NCBI GenBank assembly: GCA_005281725.1
Contig: SSBO01000009.1
Coordinates: 12,585,606 to 12,649,605, forward strand
DNA length: 64,000 nucleotides
DNA from: Wuchereria bancrofti
Lineage: Eukaryota > Nematoda > Chromadorea > Rhabditida > Onchocercidae
Direction of reading: 5' to 3'
Shown: positions 27,676 through 39,697 of the stretch, in pieces
How positions within the stretch are numbered: the stretch's first letter is position 1
Layout: every line of letters begins with the position of its first letter
The notes under the pieces: model-generated
The model's input: the letters and a program-made list of their open reading frames with translations, nothing else
The model's database searches: none
Told to the model about the DNA's origin: nothing
Translations under genes and position numbers: made by a program

Positions 27676-27985
27676 TTAATGAATGATGATGTTGGTGACG
27701 ATGATGATGATGATAATGATGACAATGGTAATGGTGATGATGATGGCGATGATAATGATGTTGACGATAATAATTGTAATGATTGCAATGGTGATGATGG
27801 TTGTGATGTTGATTGTATGATGATGACAGCGATAGTGATGGTTGAGATGATGATTATAGCATTACGTGATTGTAATAATGTTGGATGATGATAATGATAA
27901 TGGTGATGTTGATGGTGGCAACGATAATGATGATGATTGTGATGATGATTATAATTATGATGATTACGATGATGATGTTTATTCT
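27676..27985. repeat. (GAT)n-rich trinucleotide array
   Basis: About 300 bp of GAT, GAC, AAT and GGT triplets. The Asp/Asn-rich frame on the plus strand and the Ser-rich frame on the minus strand are by-products of the repeat. Confidence 0.85.
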
Positions 27986-28539
27986 AGGAATTAAATCAAG
28001 TAATGGTAATAAGGTTATTAAAACTAGAAAGTGTTAGACTTGTTTCTTTTCAACATAGCTTAAATTTTCGTTATAATTTTTAAGTTTGAATTGACTAAAT
28101 ATTATATTATAGGTTTTTTTACTATTATTGATACACTATTACTCCAGAAAACTTCCATTGGATCATAATCAATAATATATACTAACAATAATAATATTAT
28201 TAAAATAGAAAAAAGTCTAACTTAAAAAAGTTCTGCAAAACTAATCATTAGATTAATCATATTTACTTGATATAATGTAAGCCTGTTATTTGTCAAATTT
28301 TTCTTAAAATATAAGCACAGAAATTTTTTAATGCTTTTTGAATTTCTTTAATATAAGAAATATTTATGCATATTATATTTATGTCAAAAATGGGAAAAAA
28401 AAACCTTTTTAAATTAAAAAAAAATCAAATTAACAACATAGTGAAAGTTAACAAATAATGTAAACGAAACAAAGGGCGAAGTTTAAACTGTAAAATCCGA
28501 AGAAACAAGGAAATAGAAAAAAAAAAGCAAAGGATTAAT

Positions 28540-29345
28540 AGAAAAAGCAAAGCAAATAGGAAAAATTTGGAATTCTTTCTTAGTCTTTGTAACTTCATTA
28601 ATATGTTAATTATGAATAAAAAAAAAATTAAACAATGAAAAATATTTAGATTAAAATAAGCGAATTTATGAATTTAAAATGTCGTTTGTAATAATTCGAT
28701 CAAATAAATTGTTAGATGGAAAAAGCGAATAAAAATTTAAAGTTCGCATTTCTTTTCAGGACTTTAAAATTTGAAACTGTTAAATTTTTCAAAATTTCTG
28801 AAGTTAGAATGAAAAGTGTGGGAAATTTGGTGTTGAACCGCTATCAATGTTATTTGTTTACTTTAAAAAAAAAAAAATGAAATATTTAATAAGTCGACTT
28901 TTGGAAACTAATTATCTCCGACAGAAATAACCAGAAATTAACTTATTTCTTGGACTTTTTTTTCAAGAATTAAAAACCACCGCATCCATTCTTTAAATAT
29001 AAAAACTTCAATTCCATTTTTGGAAAATTTCTAACACTTTCCGAATCTGAGTAAATTTATATGCATTTTTGAGAATGTTATAAAAAATAATAGCAAATAT
29101 GATGAAATGTGGGTGAAATGAAATGTCACCGATGCAACATTCCGGTTAACTTCAGGAAATTGCCAGTATTATTATGCATTTTTGATTAATTATAAGACAT
29201 TTTCTCTGTTTCTTTTCCGTTTCATTAGTTTAACCGGTTAATTTATTCAGATTCACTGAATAAAAGATGAAATAAGTTTCGTTGTCCAAAATATGCCTTT
29301 GAAGTTGTTAAAGAATTTAACAAAATAATAGTGATAATGATAAAT
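28540..29345 (+). repeat. Long inverted repeat B, left arm
   Basis: The reverse complement is found at 35420-36225. Anchors are AAAGTTCGCATTTCTTTTCA (28739), the block around ACTAATTATCTCCGACAG (28906) and the block around CAAAATATGCCTTTGAAGTT (29286). High identity by eye. No coding frame or transposon end was recognised. Confidence 0.85.
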
Positions 29346-30902
29346 AATAATATTCCATAAGGATTCCAATTAAATGTTTTGAGGATTGGTTTTGTTTTTT
29401 ATTGCACATTTTTTTCACTTTCATTTGCAATTACTGGCAAAAATTTCACTTCACATTATCGATAATTTTTAAGTTTTATAACCTCAGAAAAAAAAATCGA
29501 TTATTTAATAAAATTTAAGACTTAATTCAAATATAATGTAATCATCTTTAAGTTTGATTTGTTTAAACAATAATTACAAGTTAAACATTAATATTTCATA
29601 TGATTCCAATTAAATTTTTTAACCTCAAAAAAAAAAAAAAACATCGATTATTCAACGAAACATTTTTAATTGCATAAATAACGAAATGAAGAAATGATAT
29701 AATTTAAAAGGCTTTTATCATTGAAGTAAAGTTCATTTCATCAATCTAAAACATTTGAATTATTTAAATACTACAATACATTGAAACAATAACTTTTAGT
29801 GAAAGTGAATATGTGATATTTTCAGCATAATTTATTCAACGAAATATTTCTAATTGCATTTGTTCCACCATTTATCTCTTTCACAAATTAATGATTGTTT
29901 CATTTGCTTTGACGATCATTTAAGCTATTAGCACTTCATAAATTATTGTTTTAGCAATTGTAGTATCAAATATTTTATATTATTTTACCTGGTGAAAGAA
30001 ATATTATTAAAGTTTTCTTTTCGAAATAAATAATAAGTGGGAAAATGAACATTTCATGAATAATATCAAGTTGTACTATTAGTTTGCTACAAATGCACTT
30101 ACTTTCGTTTTTTTTTTTATTTCATAATGGTTAATAAAAAAAAAAAAATGTTTTAATTAATTTTTTTCTAAAAAAGGGACTACCGTATTAACAAAATTAA
30201 GAAATTTAAAAATTTTAATTTTAAATTAGAAATTGATTAATCAATCAATCCTTTAATGTGAAATATTTTTATTCCATTCGTCTAGATCATTTCCTCAAAA
30301 TAATTTATCAATTAAAATTCCATCTGGTATAACAATTTTTTTTTTTTTTTTTGAAACATTAAAATTAATTAGCTATTTGGTTTAATATTTCATTTAACTT
30401 TAATATCTCATCCATCATATATTTCAATTTCATTAAAATTGATCGAAATTTTTTATGAGTGAAAATAATATTTTTCCATTTTTATTGAATAATCATCAGA
30501 AAGAAACATTATCATTCCCAAAATAGACTAAAATAAATTCTATTGAATATATTACGTTTCAAAAATGAATTTTGACTTCACAAATCATTTCCTTTCTTCT
30601 TTTTTTTCTTCCAAATGAAAATTTTATTTTTTTTAAAAAATTATTTGAGTTCGTTTTCATACATTCTGCAATACTGTTAACATTAGTAATACTTTTTTTT
30701 CTTTGCTAGAAATAATGATTTTAGATAGAGTGACATGACATAAAATTTTGACAATAGCGCCCTTCATAAGATAATAGCGCTGTTTATTTTATTAAATAAG
30801 AACACATATCAAAAGTTAAACAGTAATAATGGTTGATATTTAAAAGTAATGATAATCAAAAGTAATAGAGTCTGATTTAGATAATAAACTAACGTAATCG
30901 TT

Positions 30903-31552
30903 TTTTTTTTTTATTAAGAATTTTTAATGATAAAAGGTAAAAAATTAAGTTACGATCCAGGTTAGTTATTGTCTAACCAAATTCTGCTAGTTTTAATTAT
31001 CATTGTTTTTATTTTTTATTTTAAATATGTATCGAAAAAGAATTTTTATTATAGGTGGAAAATTTAAAAAATTATTTTTTTAGAAATTGAAAAAAAAAGT
31101 GAAAAATACGAATAATATTGCACAATATACACCATTTATCATTCAATAAGTCATTTCATAATTGTTTTTTTTTATTCTTTTTTTTTTTTTTAAATTTAAA
31201 ATCTTTAAAATAATCTAAAACAGCGACTTTTTTTTTTATTAAGAATTTTTAATGATAAAAGGTAAAAAATTAAGTTACGATCCAGGTTAGTTATTGTCTA
31301 ACCAAATTCTGCTAGTTTTAATTATCATTGTTTTTATTTTTTATTTTAAATATGTATCGAAAAAGAATTTTTATTATAGGTGGAAAATTTAAAAAATTAT
31401 TTTTTTAGAAATTGAAAAAAAAAGTGAAAAATACGAATAATATTGCACAATATACACCATTTATCATTCAATAAGTCATTTCATAATTGTTTTTTTTTAT
31501 TCTTTTTTTTTTTTTTAAATTTAAAATCTTTAAAATAATCTAAAACAGCGAC
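30903..31552 (+). repeat. Two tandem copies of a ~325-bp unit
   Basis: The block containing AAGTTACGATCCAGGTTAG at about 30948 recurs at about 31273, and the following 300 bases repeat essentially without change. Both copies end in the same block around AAACAGCGAC plus poly-T. Confidence 0.92.
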
Positions 31553-32875
31553 TTTTTTTTTTTCATTAATATATATAATCATTTTGCTATCATTTTTCCT
31601 CGACTTTTTTTTTCTTTCTCTTTATAAATGGTAGCATTTTTGGTTTCATTGGTGCAATTATCTTCTTGAATTGAATTTTTTTTTTTTCCTTTTTCAAATT
31701 TTTTATTCTGTATATTTTAAAGCAAACTAAGCACAAATAAAATGTATGGAAATTTTATTCATTCTTTCTTCTTCATTTAAATATAGAAATTTTTTCGTTT
31801 GTATGAAAAATTGTAATGAGATAGCTTTATCAATTCAACTGTATGCTTTTAAAAAAACGAAATGAAAAAAAAAAAAAAAACGAAGGATAAAGGATTAAAA
31901 TTTTTATGTGAAATATTTTTCATATATGGTTAATTTACATCTGAAATTAAAGTATTCGAGGAAATATGATATACTTAAACTATATCTAATTTTAGCTTTC
32001 GCTTTTTTTTTTTATCCAACTTTCGGAAGATTTATTGTCAATTTCAATGCGTAAGTCACCATAATGAAATAAATTTGCTATTTTATGGTTTTGAATACTT
32101 GATTTTAAGTCTTTTTATAAAATTTGAACATTATATATCTGAACTTAGTAGTAACTAAAAATAAATATCATCTAGTTATGTTGAAAAATTCTTTCTTTCC
32201 AGTATATATGCATATATTTTTATTTATTTTTTATTTATTTGTTTGTTTATCTAATGATTTGTTTGTTCCTTTGACTTATTTGTTTATTAGTTTTTTTTAT
32301 TCATTTGTTTTTCGTTTTTTCTTTTTGTGTATTTATTTATTTACAATTCTTCCTTTCCATCCTCCTCTTCTTTTTTTTCTTACATTTCTTTTGTAAACAC
32401 AAACTTTCATTAATAAACAACATCTAAAGCTAGTTAATTGTTTCAGTTAACCGTTTACTGCTTATTTACGAATACCAACGTTTGAGAATTTGAAAATTAT
32501 CAAGCAGTAAACAATCTAATTACCAATCAGAAGAATAGCTATAGTAAACAATTTCAATATATTAAAAAAAAAAGCTTCAACTTTCTGAGCAATCAATCGT
32601 AAAATAATGAATGATTGTACATAAATTTGAAAACAACAGCTTAGATGAATGAATATTTATGGTAAAAACAAAGTTCAGATTAGAAAATAAAGATGGGAAA
32701 TATTTATGAAAGTTATTTATTTCAGATAATATGATCAATTGCTAATAGTAATTTTATTTCTATAATCATTCGTTGATAGTAATGGATCAAAAAATTGTAT
32801 GTTTGTTAGTTATATCAGTACCTAATAGTTACGCTACGCCAAATTTTATTACCAAAATTTTTAAATTGATTTGAA

Positions 32876-34400
32876 TTTTTAAATTAATCATTATCAATAT
32901 CTTGAAAATAAAATGATTTACCTTACATACTATTTGTTATTTTCATCAATGATCAATTCAGTCTGATCAACTTATTTCGTTTGAGTGATGGATGTTGTAA
33001 ACAATTAGAAATAGAATTTTAATAAAATAAAGTTAAAATCGCAACAACAAATGATCATTGAAATTGCAATAAATATTAGTTAATTTTCAGTGGAATATGT
33101 AATTCATCGCATTTTCTTGTCTTATGAAACGAAAGTTTTGAAATTTTTGAATCCAATTGAATTAATTTATTAAAAACAGTGAATTTCATCAATTCATTTC
33201 ATAATTCCTTTTTTCAATTCAAATCCTTTCATTTTCTATTTTTTTTTTTTTCATTTTCTAAGGTGGGAATAGAAAATTCCCACCTTTCACATTTTCCTTC
33301 TTCAATAATATTTTATTTCGTCAATTTTTTAAAATTTTGTTTTTGAAGTGAACGAATTGTAGAAATCATTCCACATTTAAAATTATTTGAACCAAATTTA
33401 AAAAAAAATAAAAATATGTTTTTTAAAAAATGTTTGTCATTAAATATATCTTTTTTGTACTGCTATTTTTTTACTTAATTATTAACACATCAATTAACTG
33501 TTATCACTTTTCAACTGTAATATTCAAATAATCAAACATTGTNATTATTTGAACCAAATTAAAAAAAAAATAAAAATATGTTTTTTAAAAAATGTTTGTC
33601 ATTAAATATATCTTTTTTGTACTGCTATTTTTTTACTTAATTATTAACACATCAATTAACTGTTATCACTTTTCAACTGTAATATTCAAATAATCAAACA
33701 TTGTTTGTCTTTTTTTTTTCAGTGCCTTATTAACACGAATTGATATAATATATCATTTCCTAAAAAATATTAAACTCATAAAATTAAAAAAATGAAAACG
33801 AATAAGTTATTTGGTAATAGTTGATTGATTTAATATATTTTAAAAATGAAAATTTAAAACTCATTATTTTAATGAAAAATAGTAAAGAAGGAGCAAATTT
33901 TAAACTATTATTACTTTTGACTTCATTAAAAATCAAATTATTCATTTAAATTATCATCTGTTTCCAGTTCAATATTTTTTTTTAATGTGGCATAATTTGC
34001 TTTTTTGCTTTTTATCACACAAATTAACTTTTACTAAATTAAAGTTTTATTCTTCTTCGCCTGCGTTTTATTTACAATTTGTAAATCACTTTTCGTCAGC
34101 TGTTTGTGATATTTTGTAAACAATAGCTTTTGCTTTCACATAAACAATAGTTTTATTTTTAACTTACTTTGTCACGTTTTATGTATTATTTGATAAATAT
34201 TCATCTAACTTAAATTTTACCTCCGGCTCATATGTTGGCAATGTTGGTAAGCTTAATAGCTTTCACAATTTATTATAGTTTGAAATTTACATAATATCAA
34301 ATCTGTAATTTTTCTGTGTCAGTATTAGATTACCATTATTGCTTCACGTAATGAAAGTTTGATATGGCGCAGCACACGTTTCCTATTCGTGACATTTGTC
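32876..34400 (-). repeat. Long inverted repeat A, right arm
   Basis: Reverse complement of 24310-25545. It carries an internal 162-bp direct duplication at 33382-33542 and 33544-33705, and an insertion relative to the left arm near 34220-34352. Confidence 0.85.
33382..33705 (+). repeat. 162-bp direct duplication split by a single N
   Basis: Positions 33382-33542 repeat at 33544-33705 with at most a homopolymer change, and the undetermined base at 33543 sits exactly between them. This pattern suggests overlapping contig ends joined without merging. Confidence 0.9.
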
Positions 34401-35419
34401 ACATTACGACACCGAATCATTCATTTTTTTTTTCTTTCATCCTCTAATAAAATTAATTAGTAAAGTAATTTGCAACAATGATAATCACAAAAAGCTATAT
34501 AGCCAATTTATTCTTCATTTCTTGGCTGGACTTATATCTATAATAACTCAATAGGACAATATGAAGTATGCTACGATGACGTAAACAATCGATCAAATTT
34601 ATTCCTAATCAATCATTACCAATTTATTTCTCATATGGTAACGGAATAACAACAATTTATGCTAATTTGAATCGAATATTGTATTTCGGTTGACAATTGT
34701 TAGTTACAGTCATATCAGATGACATCCGCTTTATCGTAGCTGTCACGTAAGTTGATTAGTTGAATGGTCATTTTGCTTCCACTTTTTTATCTTTTGATAA
34801 AATAAGCCTGAGAAAAAAAAACCCCAAACATTGTGCTTTCAAGTTTCTCTCAATTTTTGAATTATTCAAATTTGATTGAATGGTTTATTTCCTTTCAGCA
34901 GTATCCTAATTTAGTATGCTGTCATTTTTCTGTCTAACATTGATGCAACCCCCATGTGGCCAATTTATTTCGGTTATGCACTGAAATTGACCTTTGGCAT
35001 TTTTTTATTCTGGAATTTTCCAAGAAAATAAACATGACAAATACCATCAAATTGGATGAATAAATACAATAAAAGTGGAAAAATATATTTATTTATTTAT
35101 TTACATAAAAGTACTACATTAGTAATTTTGACAGATTTAAAGCGAAGATGATTTAGCAAGTTTTAAAAAAAACTTTGTTGTAATTTCAATTTGCACCTAT
35201 ATCAAAAGCTTCCACCTTTCAAATACAAACACATCTATCAGTTTCAATGTTGATCGCGTTTAATACTCACACATAGCAATTGTTTACTGGCAAAAAAATT
35301 AAATTTAAGTGAAGAAAAGTGATTACTAGCCGTAAGTTAATATGAGTAAAAGTTATCATCATTATTATTATTATCATTGTTAATATTTTATATTACTATT
35401 AATATTATTATTATTGATA

Positions 35420-36225
35420 TTATTATTATTATCACTATTATTTTGTTAAATTCTTTAACAACTTCAAAGGCATATTTTGGACAACGAAACTTATTTCATC
35501 TTTTATTCAGTGAATCTGAATAAATTAACCGGTTAAACTAATGAAACGGAAAAGAAACAGAGAAAATGTCTTATAATTAATCAAAAATGCATAATAATAC
35601 TGGCAATTTCCTGAAGTTAACCGGAATGTTGCATCGGTGACATTTCATTTCACCCACATTTCATCATATTTGCTATTATTTTTTATAACATTCTCAAAAA
35701 TGCATATAAATTTACTCAGATTCGGAAAGTGTTAGAAATTTTCCAAAAATGGAATTGAAGTTTTTATATTTAAAGAATGGATGCGGTGGTTTTTAATTCT
35801 TGAAAAAAAAGTCCAAGAAATAAGTTAATTTCTGGTTATTTCTGTCGGAGATAATTAGTTTCCAAAAGTCGACTTATTAAATATTTCATTTTTTTTTTAA
35901 AGTAAAACAAATAACATTGATAGCGGTTCAACACCAAATTTCCCACAGTTTTCATTCTAACTTCAGAAATTTTGAAAAATTTAACAGTTTCAAATTTTAA
36001 AGTCCTGAAAAGAAATGCGAACTTTAAATTTTTATTCGCTTTTTCCATCTAACAATTTATTTGATCGAATTATTGCAAACGATATGTTAAATTCTTAAAT
36101 TCGCTTATTTTAATCTAAATATTTTTCATTGTTTATTTTTTTTTTTATCCATAATTAACATATTAATGAAGTTATAAAGACTAAGAATTTATTTCAAATT
36201 TTCTTTTATATTTGCTCTGCTTTTC
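35420..36225 (-). repeat. Long inverted repeat B, right arm
   Basis: Reverse complement of 28540-29345 with scattered substitutions and small indels. It lies about 1 kb to the right of the right arm of repeat A. Confidence 0.85.
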
Positions 36226-37664
36226 TATTTATTTATTTACTACATCAAAAATTATTTATTGATTTTTTTTTTAAGAAAATAATTTCACTTATCATTCTTT
36301 AATATTTCAACTTTTGCTTTGTATTAAAACTTAAGTATTTTTTTTTCTTCTTACTTGCTGCTATTTATATTATTCTCTTTAGCAGATGCTCGGAAGTAAA
36401 AATTTGAGTAGTGAAGAAATGACTGATTCCTAATTGCGTGACTTGATTAGTTTCTTTTTTTCTCAGTCTGTTTCGAATGAAGTTTAAAATTCCAACTCAT
36501 TGTAGTTTAAAGTTTCTTTCTGAAATTTTTAAATTCAACTTACTACTTTGTTTTTATAATTTTAATGAATCAATTGTGTATTTTCATTATTAGCTAATTC
36601 AACAAATTTACTGCATTTGCTACATTTCCTTCGTTTCCTTTTTTTTTTTTTTAAAAAAAACTTATTTAATAGTTAAGCTAACAATTCGTTAAATTATCGA
36701 AGAATTTATTTTTTTTATTGATGCATGTTAGAAATTGATTTTTAACTAACAATTTGTTAAAATTTACCATTCATAATTGCTTCAATGCTAAATGAACGGA
36801 ATAAAAAAAGCAAAAGAAACGGAAAGAAAAAAAAAAAAAAAACGATTTTCTTATAGAATATTTTAAATTAGTAAAACAAAATACAATGAAAAAGTTGAAA
36901 TATAAAAATGAAAATTATTTTAATTCGTTTATTAACTTATTTATTTACACATTTTAATTTATTTGTTTACATATACATTTTTTTTCGTAATTTTGTTTAC
37001 GTAATAATACTATGTACCATGCATGCATTATGTAGTAATTTAGAAAGATTTAAAAAGTGAGTAAGAATAGCTTAGATGATAAATGATGGAAGATTAGTTA
37101 TAAAATTGTTTTATTATTCGTACATCATTTCCACACGTTGTACAACATAAATATATATAAATATGTATATATTAAAATAACATTTTAATCTATTCTAATG
37201 TCATTTTTCAATGTCATCCTTATTCTTTCAAAATTTTTATGTTTATCGTTTAAGTTATCTTTGCTCTCATTTAAAATTTATGTAAATTACTCACAACATT
37301 TGATACTTTATATATAATATATGCATATATAGCTAGCTAGATAGATAGAAAAATTAAATTTTGTAAATTTTTATGATTGCATTTCAAAAAAAAAAAAATT
37401 TTTCAATAATTTAAAATTTATCAATTATATTTACTCAGTTACGCAAACAGTTTTGTTATTTATTCATTTTCTTTTAGCATACTAAAATTGTTTAGACTTT
37501 AACAATGAATTTCACGTTTCAATCATTCGTCATTTCTTTTCAGTCAATTGAAATTTGGTGAAGCGTTAAATTTTTATATTTTCTACATTTTCACCGTTTA
37601 TATTCACTTATCGCTTTCTTCTTCCATTCTTTTTTTTTTGTTCTTTTCAACCGTTTTTTTTTTT

Positions 37665-37818
37665 CCTTTTTTTCTAAAATATAAACATTATGATAGAATT
37701 TAATGTCTTTTTTTTCCTTTTTTTCTAAAATATAAACATTATGATAGAATTTAATGTCTTTTTTTTCCTTTTTTTCTAAAATATAAACATTATGATAGAA
37801 TTTAATGTCTTTTTTTTN
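37665..37818 (+). repeat. Three copies of a 51-bp unit ending at an N
   Basis: The unit around CTAAAATATAAACATTATGA starts at about 37674, 37725 and 37776. The array stops at the undetermined base 37818, which is followed by a long poly-T run. Confidence 0.92.
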
Positions 37819-37849
<31 letters not shown>

Positions 37850-39269
37850 GATGAGATAAAGAAAAAGAAAAAAAAAATTAATTAACCTTTTTTTTTTTCT
37901 TTCCACTATTTATTCTCATACATATTACATGTATTCATCGTTATCTAATGATTCGATGGAAATAAAATAAACGTTGTGCTTCTTTAATAGCTTTTTTTTT
38001 TTTTTTTTTTTATTTCAATGAAGACGTAAATTTCTTTCCATTAGTAACATCATTATTCAATTTTACATTCTAATTTTCGTTCATGCCAATTGACATTTTC
38101 TTTAAAGGATAATTTTTGCTAAAATATATGCTCAATTTTCATCTCTTTGTAAAAAAAGAAAAAAGTTAGTAAAGTTTAAGTAATACTAATTCTAGATTTA
38201 AAGTTTAACTTTTGAATAGATAAAGTTAATTCGTCAATTTCTTTCTTTTTTTTTCTTTCATTCTCTTTCCATCTTCCTCTATCTTGCTATTTTCTTGCAA
38301 AAGTTACGTATTCAAATAAAAGATTAATTGTGAAATTAATTCTTTACTCAAAAATTTAATGATAATAATAATTTATTGATAAAATAATGAAAACAATGAA
38401 GAAATTACGAATTAATCATTTGTATAAAGTAATAAATATAAAGTAATATAGGAACACAATAATACAAGTAACAAATGTACCACTAAAAAATAAAGTAAAT
38501 AAAGAAAATCAAAAAAAGTTATGCAAAAATTTTAATTTCCGTTTACTTTATCAAATAATCTTTACTTTATTTTTTCATCCTTATCTTACTTTCATTTTTT
38601 TTTTTTTTTATCTACAATAAATTTGTTGTAAAAAGTTGAAATTTATTTTTATTGATTAAATGAACTTTCTTATATATACATTTTTTCATTTTTTCCATTT
38701 TTTTGTTTTGTAACAAAAATGCTTTATAAAATGTGAATTAGCAAGTGTTAAAATTTAGACATATATTCTTGATTTCAAACTATTGGAAAAGGTTTGCAAA
38801 GATGACGAAACAATCTGATAAGAAAAAATTGGCATTTTTGAAAAAGCCACACGGGAATTTATAAAATTATAGTATGAAAAAAAAAAAAAAATAAAATAAA
38901 ACGTTCAAAGTTATATTTATGAAGATAGAGAGAGGAAGAGAGAAAGGAAGATGGAAAAGTTATGAAAAAAAAAAAAAAAAAAGGTCAAATATATAAACTT
39001 CACTTTATTTTCTCCATTCATTTATATGTTACAAAAATTTCCTCTAATTTTAAAATGCAATATTTAGTTTGATTAAAGTTAAAACAACAAAAACAATACA
39101 ATTCATTTGAAAAGTTTAATTCATTAATTATCAATGATTGGTTTTCTTTTTTTTTGACAAAAGAAATAAGAAAAATTAATAAAACTAATTAAAAATGTCT
39201 AATTTAACTGACCGTTCGTTGTTATTAAATGATACATTTACTATGTTTTCACTCCATAACAAATAGTAA

Positions 39270-39372
39270 TAATGTTGATAATATTAATAATAATAAATAA
39301 CAATTAATAATAATAATATTAGCAATAATAATAATAATTTAATAATAATAAAAATAATAATAATAATATTAA
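39270..39372. repeat. (AAT)n-rich array
   Basis: Interrupted AAT/ATA triplets about 300 bp upstream of the first coding exon of K2P channel B. Confidence 0.8.
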
Positions 39373-39697
39373 TGAAATAACAAATATTCGTCTTATTTCA
39401 AAAAACGAAATCATCTCTCACTCATTTTGAATGATTATTTTGTAATTATCTTAAGTGCATAATTTTCAAAATCATTAAGATAAGATTTTTAAATCATATC
39501 TTTTGTTATCATTGCAGATTTATTCATTAAACTGAAATATTTATAAGTTTTCCTAAATTTCTAAAAATTTATTTGATAATAAAATGATTCGTCGGCTTTT
39601 TTTTTATCGTTTCAACCCATTCAAATTTTTGGTACTTGTTTTACAGGTAATTTTAGGAGAGCAGAAATTGAAAAATCGAATTAATATTGCTTTCCGA

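Larger units (their letters stand above)
21174..39697. other. 18.5-kb gene-poor region between two divergent K2P channel genes
   Basis: Very AT-rich DNA holding the promoters of both channel genes, trinucleotide arrays, direct repeats and two interleaved long inverted repeats (listed separately). Open frames here come from simple repeats or biased sequence (Lys/Glu-, Ile- or Asp-rich) and none resembles a known family. Non-coding 5' exons of either channel gene could lie here but cannot be placed by eye. Confidence 0.55.

Noticed and set aside
27570..27888. Asp-rich plus-strand frame and Ser/Leu-rich minus-strand frame
   Set aside because: Both arise from the GAT-rich trinucleotide array; no splice-consistent or family-like sequence.
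24310..34400. Inverted repeat A considered as a foldback or MITE-type transposon
   Set aside because: No target-site duplication, terminal repeat or transposase fragment could be seen, and the arms are 7 kb apart, so it is kept only as a repeat.
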